DNA of 15,572 nt, taken from NCBI GenBank assembly GCA_947364395.1, contig CANASS010000046.1, positions 1-15,572 on the forward strand. The letters run 5' to 3'. A program made the translations under genes and the position numbers. Numbering within the stretch: the stretch's first letter is position 1; each line of letters opens with the position of its first letter. The notes beneath the pieces were generated by a model. That model was not told the DNA's origin. It did not search any database and saw only the letters and a program-made list of their open reading frames with translations. Positions 6,187-11,995 of this stretch are shown piece by piece. Origin of the DNA: an uncultured bacterium. Its GTDB lineage: Bacteria > Bacillota > Clostridia > Oscillospirales > Oscillospiraceae.

Positions 6187-7773
6187 TTATTTGCGGCTGA
6201 TGGCCGCCATGTCAATGACGTAGGTGCGGTAGAAGGTGAACCCCTCCAGGGACGGGTCGGTGACCGTCAGCTCACAGGCGTCCTGAATCCACAGGCTGGC
6301 CGCCTTCTCGTTGAGGATCTCCTGGGCCCGCTTGTACAGCTGGGTCTGCTCTCCGTCGTCGGTGGAGGTCATGGCCCGGGTCATCACGTCGTCATACTCC
6401 GGGTCGTTGAAGGCGATGAAGTTCTTGCGGTTGTCGCTCATGTAGCGCACCAGCATTTCCCGGGCGGTCATGTCGTCGGCGGCGATGCCGCACACCGTGG
6501 ACTGGTAGTTCCGGCCCCGGTACACGTCGTCCACCCAGGTTTGCCACTCCACCGGCGCCAGCTCGGCGGTGATGCCCACCGCCTTGAGCTGCTCAATGAG
6601 CACCTGGGCGGTGTCCATGTGCTGGGCGTAGTTGGAGGGGGCGGTGATGGTCATGGAGAAGCCGTCGGGATAGCCCGCCTGGGCCAGCAGCTCCCTGGCC
6701 TTGTCCAGGTCCTGCTTGTAGTTCTCCGCCAGCTCGGGCATGAAGTATTTGGTCTGGGCGGGGTACATGCTGGTGCCGGTGGCCACCCCCGCGCCGGAGC
6801 ACACGAACTCGATGATCTGGTCCACGTCGATGGCGTAGTACATGGCCTGACGGACCAGCTCGTTGTCAAAGGGCTCCACGGCGTTGTTCAGATACAGGGC
6901 CTGGACGATGTTCATGGTGTTCTGGTGGACGGTGAAGCTGTCCTCCACCTCGGCCAGCAGGGTGTTGGGCAGGTGGACCACCATGTCCAGGGAGCCCCCC
7001 TTCAGGCCGATGACCAGGGAGTTCACGTCGGGAATGATCTTGAAGGTCACCTGATCCAGCTTGGCGGCCCTGGCCGCGTCCCAGTAGCCGCCGTACTTCT
7101 CCATCACCAGGTTGTCCTGGGGGGCGTAGGAGACGAACCGGAAGGGGCCGGTGCCCACCAGATCGGTGGCGATGGTGGGGCCGGAGCCCTGGGGGATGAT
7201 GGGGGCGGTGAGGGCGTTGATAAACTCGGTGCTGGGCTCGGCCAGGGTGACCACCACGTGGGACTGGTCGGGGGCGTCGATCTTGGAGACATTGGAAAAC
7301 GCCGAGACCAGAGGCGTTCCATCGTTCTCCGATCCGGCGCAGCGTTCCAGGGAATAGACCACATCCTCGACGGTGACGGTCTCTCCGCTGTGGAACGTCA
7401 CGCCCTCCCGCAGGGTGAAGGTGTACGTTTTGCCATCCTCAGAGATCTCATAGTCACTGGCGACGGCCGGGGTCACCGAGCCGTCGGGGCTGGCCTTCAC
7501 CAGTCCCTCGAAGATGTTGAACAACACCTCCCGCACACCGGCCGTGGCGGCCAGCTGGGGGTCGAGGTTGCTCAAATCCTGTGCGATACCTACCGTGACT
7601 GAGTTCCCTTCGGGTAACTCGCCCGATTGTGCAGCGGACGCCTCGCTCCCGCCGTCGCTCACACCCGCAGAGGGGGTGAGCTGCGTGTCTCCCGTACTGC
7701 ATCCGTACAGTGAAACCGCCAGCATGGCAAGCGCGCCCAGCAGCAAAAGGGCCCGTTTGAAAAAACTGGGCAT
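6187..7773 (-). CDS. Extracellular solute-binding lipoprotein of peptide/nickel-type ABC importer
   Basis: A 528-residue family 5 binding protein (SBP_bac_5). The signal peptide (KRALLLLGALAMLAVSLYGC) ends in a lipobox with Cys25, so it should be anchored on the outer face of the membrane. A short Ser/Gly-rich linker follows. Family landmarks are VTVGIAQDLSNLDPQ, FNIFEGLVKASPDG, the ISEDGKTYTFTLREGVTFH stretch, TVEDVVYSLERC and GTGPFRFVSYAPQDNLVMEK. ATG 7773 is supported by AAAGGAAG with about 9 bases of spacing. It is the first gene of the operon, behind a clear promoter. Operon gene lengths (528, 317, 268, 271, 241) are close to those of E. coli NikABCDE, but length alone does not fix the ligand: peptides, nickel chelates or other small solutes are possible. 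Confidence 0.9.
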   Translation of the reverse strand: MPSFFKRALLLLGALAMLAVSLYGCSTGDTQLTPSAGVSDGGSEASAAQSGELPEGNSVTVGIAQDLSNLDPQLAATAGVREVLFNIFEGLVKASPDGSVTPAVASDYEISEDGKTYTFTLREGVTFHSGETVTVEDVVYSLERCAGSENDGTPLVSAFSNVSKIDAPDQSHVVVTLAEPSTEFINALTAPIIPQGSGPTIATDLVGTGPFRFVSYAPQDNLVMEKYGGYWDAARAAKLDQVTFKIIPDVNSLVIGLKGGSLDMVVHLPNTLLAEVEDSFTVHQNTMNIVQALYLNNAVEPFDNELVRQAMYYAIDVDQIIEFVCSGAGVATGTSMYPAQTKYFMPELAENYKQDLDKARELLAQAGYPDGFSMTITAPSNYAQHMDTAQVLIEQLKAVGITAELAPVEWQTWVDDVYRGRNYQSTVCGIAADDMTAREMLVRYMSDNRKNFIAFNDPEYDDVMTRAMTSTDDGEQTQLYKRAQEILNEKAASLWIQDACELTVTDPSLEGFTFYRTYVIDMAAISRK

Positions 7774-7803
7774 TTTGCTTCTTCCTTTCTACTGCGTTTC
7801 TCG

Positions 7804-7819
7804 CAACTGTATTCAGTTG
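7804..7819. promoter_or_regulatory. Small inverted repeat at the start of the importer transcript
   Basis: CAACTG-TATT-CAGTTG is a perfect 6-bp inverted repeat a few bases downstream of the predicted transcription start of the importer operon (about 7822, minus strand). It could be an operator half-site pair or a 5' stem-loop. Confidence 0.4.
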
Positions 7820-7828
7820 TCGGGGTAT

Positions 7829-7856
7829 ATTGTAGCACACCCTGGGGAAATTGCAA
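7829..7856 (-). promoter_or_regulatory. Promoter of the ABC importer operon (extended -10)
   Basis: On the minus strand TTGCAA (7856-7851) and TACAAT (7834-7829) are 16 bases apart, and TGC directly before TACAAT makes an extended -10. The -35 lies inside the left arm of an 18-bp palindrome. Confidence 0.65.
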
Positions 7857-7877
7857 GGGGCAATTTCCCCAGGGTGT
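7837..7877. repeat. 18-bp perfect inverted repeat over the importer promoter
   Basis: ACACCCTGGGGAAATTGC (7837-7854) is repeated in inverted form at 7860-7877 with a 5-base centre. There is no T run on either strand, so it is a poor terminator. It covers the -35 and most of the spacer of the importer promoter, which suggests a binding site. It also lies 68 bases past the radical SAM stop codon and could shield the 3' end of that mRNA. Confidence 0.75.
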
Positions 7878-7944
7878 TCCCTACCTTCCGGGTCTGGCCG
7901 GACACGTCTGAATTAAATGGCGCGGGCGGGGGAGCGGCGCTTGG

Positions 7945-9327
7945 TCAGCCCGCCTCTTTTTGCTCCGCGCAATGCCGGGCGCAGCTGCGGCCGCAGGCCC
8001 ACAAGCGCCGGGCGGTTCCGTCCCAGGCGGCGGCGTAGCCGTCGCACTTGGCGCACAGGTGCTCCGCCGTCTCCGGGGACTGGAGGTCGGTGGAGGCCGC
8101 CCCGGTGCGGGCCACCATCTCCCGCAGCTTTTCCGGGTTCTCCAGCATGGGGCAGGGCTTCAGGTGGTTCTCATTGAAGGGCTGGCCGTCGTGGTAGGCC
8201 ATGAACATGGGGGAGCGCAGGCAGTCCAGCAATGACTTCTCCCGGATGTTGGAGTCGGAGTAGTGGACGAACACGCAGGGGTCCACGTCCCCGTTGGCGT
8301 TGATGTGGAGATACCGGCGGCCCCCGGCGATGCAGCCCCCCACGTACTCCCCGTCGTTCTGGAAGTCGATGAGGAACAGGGGCTTGCTCCTGCGGTAGTC
8401 CCGGATGCGGCGGTACATCTGCTCCCGCTGCTCCGGGCTGGGCATCAGCTGGGGCGCCGCGTCGTTGCCCACCGGCATGTAGTGGAAATACCAGGCGAAT
8501 TTGGCCCCCCATTCCACCAGCTCATCCACAAACTCCTCCGAGCTGATGGAGTCCAGGTTGGCGCTGGTGTAGCAGCAGGAGGTGCCGAAAGGCAGCTTTT
8601 TTGCCTTCAAAATCTCCATGGCTCGGCGCACCTTCTGGAACACGCCCTCCCCCCGGCGGCCGTCGGTGGCCTCCTGGAAGCCCTCCACGCTGATGGCGGG
8701 CACGAAGTTTTTCACCCGCAGCATCTGGTCGGCGAAGTCCTCGTCGATGAGGGTGGCGTTGGTGAAGCAGAGGAATTCACAGTCGCTGTGCTTGTTGCAC
8801 AGGGCGATGAGGTCGTTCTTGCGCACCATAGGTTCTCCGCCGGTGTAGATGTAGATGTACACCCCCAGCTTTTTGCCCTGGGTGATGATGCTGTCAATCT
8901 CATCAAACGTGAGGTTCAGCTTGCTGCCGTACTCCGCCGCCCAGCAGCCGGTGCAGTGGAGGTTGCAGGCGGAGGTGGGGTCCAGCAGGATGGCCCAGGG
9001 GATGTTGCAGCCGTAGCGCTCCCGGGCCTCCTCCTGGACGGCCCAGCCGATGAGGTTGCCGTTGAGCATGAAGTTCTCAAAAAAGGTCTTGCGCACCTCG
9101 CCGTCGATGTCCGTCCACATGGACCGAATGAGCCTGTACCAGTTGTTGTCCGGGTTTTCGATCACCCTGCGGAAGGCGGCCCGCTGGGCGGGAAAGCTGT
9201 TGGGGCCCTCCCCGGCGAAGCGGTCCACCCAGTCCATCAGCTTGGGAATATTGGCGTCCGGGTCCTTGTCCAGGTAGCCGTAGAGGGCGCGGAAGCCTGC
9301 CCGTTTCACGCTGTTCATCATGGTCAT
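7945..9327 (-). CDS. Radical SAM/SPASM-type protein, substrate unknown
   Basis: This 460-residue protein has a helical N-terminal region (1-100, with GYLDKDPDANIPKLMDWVDR), then the radical SAM core. The core carries CNLHCTGC (Cys121, Cys125, Cys128) to hold the [4Fe-4S] cluster that cleaves S-adenosylmethionine, and YTGGEP (161-166) for SAM binding. The C-terminal part has many Cys residues. GGC332 and DVDPC351 in a HINANGDVDPC context, plus Cys392 in CPMLENPEK, look like a SPASM auxiliary-cluster domain. A further set (C425-x2-C428, C445, C449, C453) forms an unusual tail. ATG 9327 has AAAGGA upstream. It follows a TetR gene on the same strand, with a hairpin between them. No small precursor peptide is visible nearby, so a RiPP role is not supported. 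I do not recognise a named family. Confidence 0.8.
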   Translation of the reverse strand: MTMMNSVKRAGFRALYGYLDKDPDANIPKLMDWVDRFAGEGPNSFPAQRAAFRRVIENPDNNWYRLIRSMWTDIDGEVRKTFFENFMLNGNLIGWAVQEEARERYGCNIPWAILLDPTSACNLHCTGCWAAEYGSKLNLTFDEIDSIITQGKKLGVYIYIYTGGEPMVRKNDLIALCNKHSDCEFLCFTNATLIDEDFADQMLRVKNFVPAISVEGFQEATDGRRGEGVFQKVRRAMEILKAKKLPFGTSCCYTSANLDSISSEEFVDELVEWGAKFAWYFHYMPVGNDAAPQLMPSPEQREQMYRRIRDYRRSKPLFLIDFQNDGEYVGGCIAGGRRYLHINANGDVDPCVFVHYSDSNIREKSLLDCLRSPMFMAYHDGQPFNENHLKPCPMLENPEKLREMVARTGAASTDLQSPETAEHLCAKCDGYAAAWDGTARRLWACGRSCARHCAEQKEAG

Positions 9328-9412
9328 GTGTCACCCATTCCTTTCTGTCACGCATGGTTTTTGCCGTCAGCGCCATGATATCCCTGGGCGCGGACGATTG
9401 CCATAGACAGAA

Positions 9413-9448
9413 GGACGGGCCTTGTCCAGGTTTTGACAAGGCCCGTCC
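9413..9448 (-). terminator. Perfect 14-bp hairpin between tetR and radical SAM gene
   Basis: GGACGGGCCTTGTC (9413-9426) and its inverted copy (9435-9448) have an 8-base loop. Read on the minus strand, TTCTGTCT follows, only a weak T tract. It probably terminates or attenuates tetR transcripts before the radical SAM gene. An operator role is less likely, given the loop and GC content. Confidence 0.6.
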
Positions 9449-9488
9449 GGCTGTAAAATGTTGTAGAATCATGTAACTTTTTCCAGGA

Positions 9489-10049
9489 TCACCGCTTGTT
9501 TTTCTGGGCCAGCCGCTCCATGGTGTAGTCCAGGCAGCCCTCCACCAGAATGTCGAAATCGTCCATCCGCTCGATGACGCTGGAGGGCATCCCCCGCTCC
9601 ACCCAGCTGAGCACGGTGCTGACCAGCGCCTGGGTGAGCACCTCGGTCATGAAATTGACCTGGTCCTCCGTCACCCGGTACTTCCGGGCGGCCAGACGGG
9701 TGCGGGCCTCCACCAGGGGAATGGCCCAGCGGCGCAGGTCGTGCTCCACGTAGCTGCGCTCGTAGGCCCGGTATACGTTGAGCACCAGGGTCCGGTTTTC
9801 CCGCAGCAGGGTGAGGGTGCGCTCCAGGGACGCCCGCCACAGCTCCGGCCGGTCAATGCCCAGATCGTCCAGCAGCTGCTGTACACCATAGTCCACCACG
9901 CCGTACAGGTCGGAGAAGTGGTAGTAAAACGCCTGCCGGGAGATGCCGCACTTCTCCACCAGCTCGGTGACGGTGATGTCGTCCAGCCGTTTTGCCTGGA
10001 GCAGCTCCGCCAGGGCGGTCATAATTTGATTTTTGGTAGATTTTGGCAT
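9489..10049 (-). CDS. TetR-family transcriptional regulator
   Basis: A 186-residue DNA-binding regulator. The N-terminal helix-turn-helix spans about 24-47: ITVTELVEKCGISRQAFYYHF is the TetR signature. The C-terminal two thirds are helical (for example WRASLERTLTLLRENRTLVL, then TRLAARKYRVTEDQVNFMTE) and would hold the ligand and dimer interface; the overall look is that of the DhaS-like TetR subgroup. I start it at ATG 10049, where AAAGGAAA stands upstream; an open frame reaching 10340 crosses the divergent gene and is not coding. It has its own promoter (10080-10108). It lies head-to-head with the TauE-like genes and head-to-tail with the radical SAM gene, so either could be its target. Confidence 0.88.
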   Translation of the reverse strand: MPKSTKNQIMTALAELLQAKRLDDITVTELVEKCGISRQAFYYHFSDLYGVVDYGVQQLLDDLGIDRPELWRASLERTLTLLRENRTLVLNVYRAYERSYVEHDLRRWAIPLVEARTRLAARKYRVTEDQVNFMTEVLTQALVSTVLSWVERGMPSSVIERMDDFDILVEGCLDYTMERLAQKNKR

Positions 10050-10079
10050 ATCTAGTTTCCTTTCCGGGAATTTTGAAAC

Positions 10080-10108
10080 ATTATACCGGGTTTCGGCGGG
10101 AGAAGCAA
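10080..10108 (-). promoter_or_regulatory. Promoter of tetR
   Basis: On the minus strand a perfect TATAAT (10085-10080) lies 17 bases after TTGCTT (10108-10103). It is 30 bases upstream of the tetR start. Confidence 0.7.
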
Positions 10109-10188
10109 GGAACGGATTTTTACACTGTGGTAATTTTGTAAAAGAATAATTTTTGTCTCCTGCGGCACACTGACAGGGGGTGAACGTC

Positions 10189-10554
10189 ATGGACCGAAAA
10201 AAGGGAAAAACAATGTGGTATGCCCTGGCGGGAGCCGCCGCCGGGGTGGTCAACGGCTTTTTCGGCGGGGGAGGAGGCCAGGTGCTGGTGCCCATGCTGG
10301 CGGGGAAGTGCGGCCTGGACCAGCGGAAGGCCTTCGCCACTTCGGTGGCGGTGATCGCGCCGCTGTGCGCCCTGTCCGCCGTTGTCTACTGGTTCCGGGG
10401 CCAGCTGGACCTGGCGCTGGCCCTGCCCTATCTGGCCGGAGGGCTGGCCGGCGGCTTTCTGGGCGGTAAATTGTTCCAAAAGCTGTCCATGACCTGGCTG
10501 CGCCGGGGGTTCGCCCTGCTCATTTTATACGGCGGGGTGAAAGCGCTGCTATGA
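10189..10554 (+). CDS. Half-size TauE/SafE-family membrane protein, first half
   Basis: A 121-residue membrane protein with about four helices. It begins with a short basic segment and the motif AGAAAGVVNGFFGGGGGQVLVP, the first repeat of the TauE/SafE (sulfite/organosulfur anion exporter) family, and continues with KAFATSVAVIAP and the helices LALALPYLAGGLAGGFLGG and GFALLILYGGVKALL. Family members normally carry two such repeats in one chain of about 250 residues, whereas here one gene holds one repeat. ATG 10189 follows AGGGGG (10175-10180) with 8 bases between; a GTG at 10180 overlaps that SD and is rejected. The stop overlaps the start of the second half by ATGA, so the two are probably made in equal amounts and pair in the membrane. 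The substrate is unknown. Confidence 0.82.
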   Translation: MDRKKGKTMWYALAGAAAGVVNGFFGGGGGQVLVPMLAGKCGLDQRKAFATSVAVIAPLCALSAVVYWFRGQLDLALALPYLAGGLAGGFLGGKLFQKLSMTWLRRGFALLILYGGVKALL

Positions 10555-10910
10555 AAGACTGGCTCATTGCCGCCCTGGCCGGGGCGGCCACCGGGGTGCT
10601 GTCCGGCTTCGGGGTGGGAGGGGGCTCCCTGCTGCTCATCTACATGACCAGCTTTGCCGGGGTGCCCCAGACCTTGGCCCAGGGGGTCAACCTGCTCTAT
10701 TTCCTCCCCACCGCCGCCACCGCCCTCCCGGCCCATTTCAAAAACGGATTTGTGGAGAAAAAGGCGCTCCTCCCGGCCATCGCCGCGGGGCTGGCGTGCT
10801 CCGCCCTCACCGCCTGGGCGGCCACGGCGCTGGACGTGGAGATCCTGCGCAAATGCTTCGGCGGCTTCCTCATCCTCATCGGACTGCGGGAGCTGTTCAA
10901 AAAAGGATGA
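10551..10910 (+). CDS. Half-size TauE/SafE-family membrane protein, second half
   Basis: A 119-residue protein with about four helices and the repeat motif LAGAATGVLSGFGVGGGSLL, followed by TLAQGVNLLYFLPTAATALP and a C-terminal helix ending in LILIGLRELFKKG. It resembles the preceding protein in layout (Gly-rich re-entrant motif, then three helices), as expected for the two inverted repeats of TauE. It is translationally coupled through ATGA. No sign of a frameshift is seen: the first gene ends in a normal hydrophobic helix and the second begins with its own Met. The split therefore looks like a stable two-gene arrangement rather than damage. Confidence 0.82.
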   Translation: MKDWLIAALAGAATGVLSGFGVGGGSLLLIYMTSFAGVPQTLAQGVNLLYFLPTAATALPAHFKNGFVEKKALLPAIAAGLACSALTAWAATALDVEILRKCFGGFLILIGLRELFKKG

Positions 10911-10912
10911 TT

Positions 10913-10943
10913 TTGCTTGCCTTCCCGGATGAGCTGTGATAAT
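10913..10943 (+). promoter_or_regulatory. Possible promoter of the ZIP transporter gene
   Basis: GATAAT (10938-10943), with TG two bases before it, forms an extended -10. TTGCTT at 10913-10918 would be a -35, although the 19-base spacing is long. It is the only promoter-like element between the TauE genes and the ZIP gene. Confidence 0.4.
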
Positions 10944-10952
10944 ATGCTCTGT

Positions 10953-10990
10953 GCCGGACCGGCCCTCTGCCGGTCCGGCGAACCTTTTAT
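10953..10990 (+). terminator. Hairpin with T-rich tail in front of the ZIP gene
   Basis: A perfect 10-bp stem GCCGGACCGG / CCGGTCCGGC (10953-10962 with 10970-10979) has a 7-base loop and is followed by GAACCTTTTATTATT. It may terminate the TauE pair. However, it lies after the -10 element of the ZIP gene and would then sit at the very 5' end of the ZIP mRNA. Confidence 0.6.
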
Positions 10991-11009
10991 TATTAGGAGC
11001 GTATCAATT

Positions 11010-11792
11010 ATGATGGAGCCCATCCTGTTTGTGATGCTTCTCACCGCCGCCACCGGCGTGGGCGGCCTGGCCCTGGGGGGCGTGCTGGCTGCCCTGGTCA
11101 AGCGGGAGTCCCCCCGTGGGACCAGCCTGCTGCTCAGCTTCACCGCCGGGCTGATGCTGGCCATTGTGGCCCTGGACATGGTGCCCGAGGCCATGGAGGC
11201 CGCCCCCTGGCTGCCCATGACCCCCCTGGTGCTGGTGGCGGGCTTTGCGGGGACCTACCTGCTCAACTGCTGGATGGACAAGAGCGCCCACCACGAGGAC
11301 AAAAACAATCCCCACAGCTGCGCCTGCGGCCACCATGACCTGCACACGGCGGGCATCATGCTGGCGGCGGCGGTGGCCCTGCACAACGTGCCGGTGGGCA
11401 TGGCGGTGGGGGCGTCGGTGGCGGTGGAGGGCGTCTGTCTGGCCAGCGTGCTGGCGGCGGTGACCATCGGCCTGCACAACCTCCCCGAGGGCATGAGCAT
11501 CGCCGTCCCCCTGCTCCACGACGGTTCCAAGACCTGGAACGCCGTAGGCGTGGCGGCGCTGTCCGGCCTTCCCACGGTGGCGGGGGCGCTGGCGGGCTAT
11601 CTGGTGGGCAGCCGGACGCCCGCCGCCCTTGCCGCCGCCCTGGCCCTGGCGGGCGGGGCCATGCTGTACGTGGTGTTTTTTGAGCTTCTGCCCGAGGCCG
11701 CCCTCCAGTGGAAATCCCGCTGGTCCATCCTGGCCACGGTGGTGGGCTTCGCCCTGGGCGTGCTGCTGATCTTCGGCCACGGCCACCACTGA
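11010..11792 (+). CDS. ZIP-family divalent metal transporter
   Basis: A 260-residue inner-membrane protein with about eight helices. The ZIP metal-path motifs are both present: ALHNVPVGMAVG (123-134, His125) and GLHNLPEGMSIAV (154-166, His156, Glu160). Between helices 3 and 4 a loop rich in His and Cys (about 94-112, with HH, SCACGHH, LH) is suited to binding Zn or similar metals. The protein also ends in HGHH. It would import or equilibrate Zn, Fe or Mn; the exact metal cannot be read from sequence. ATG 11010 follows AGGAG with 10 bases between. An open frame starting at 10917 would read through the leader hairpin and is rejected. The gene is probably monocistronic, or read through from the TauE pair. 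Confidence 0.88.
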   Translation: MMEPILFVMLLTAATGVGGLALGGVLAALVKRESPRGTSLLLSFTAGLMLAIVALDMVPEAMEAAPWLPMTPLVLVAGFAGTYLLNCWMDKSAHHEDKNNPHSCACGHHDLHTAGIMLAAAVALHNVPVGMAVGASVAVEGVCLASVLAAVTIGLHNLPEGMSIAVPLLHDGSKTWNAVGVAALSGLPTVAGALAGYLVGSRTPAALAAALALAGGAMLYVVFFELLPEAALQWKSRWSILATVVGFALGVLLIFGHGHH

Positions 11793-11886
11793 CCAACCGC
11801 CCTGGCGGGCGGGACCTTGGCCGCCTCCACGGTGCACCTCGCCAAAAGCGCACGGGGAAACCGCCGGATTTTCGTTGTTTTGTTCC
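11793..11886. other. Spacer after ZIP gene
   Basis: No gene is visible. A short GC stem CCGCCC / GGCGG-type (11797-11802 with 11807-11812) lies just past the stop but lacks a T run, so it is at best a weak terminator. Sequence becomes T-rich near 11868-11885. Confidence 0.4.
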
Positions 11887-11915
11887 TTGCGCTTTTCCAT
11901 TTGAAATGCTATGAT
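11887..11915 (+). promoter_or_regulatory. Promoter of the antiporter gene (extended -10)
   Basis: TTGCGC (11887-11892) and TATGAT (11910-11915) are 17 bases apart, with TGC directly before the -10. Confidence 0.6.
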
Positions 11916-11936
11916 TTGTTCCGCTCAAAAGACATG

Positions 11937-11968
11937 CGGGCCCGTTCGCGCAGAAGGGGCCCGTTTCT
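11937..11968 (+). promoter_or_regulatory. Leader hairpin of the antiporter gene
   Basis: The stem CGGGCCC / GGGCCCG (11937-11943 with 11957-11963) has a 13-base loop and is followed by TTTCTTA. It lies about 15 bases after the predicted transcription start and 20 bases before the SD. It is terminator-shaped, so it could attenuate the antiporter transcript or protect its 5' end. Confidence 0.5.
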
Positions 11969-11995
11969 TATGCAATGAAAAATTGAGGTGTCTCT

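Noticed and set aside
5074..7602. Long plus-strand open frames (5074-6123 and 6145-7602) opposite the importer genes
   Set aside because: They are antisense shadows of GC-rich genes: His/Gln/Gly/Val-rich low-complexity translations without SD, while the minus strand encodes clear permease and binding-protein motifs.
8263..9378. 371-codon plus-strand open frame over the radical SAM gene
   Set aside because: It is antisense to a protein with an exact CxxxCxxC motif; its own translation is Val/Gly/His-rich without any recognisable domain.
10119..10147. Sigma-A promoter for the TauE pair (TTTACA with AAGAAT)
   Set aside because: The -10 match is poor at allowed spacings. A promoter must exist in 10086-10174, but I could not place it with confidence.
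10917..11009. N-terminal extension of the ZIP protein from ATG 10917
   Set aside because: It would translate through a perfect 10-bp hairpin and has no SD. ATG 11010 has AGGAG and gives the normal ZIP start.
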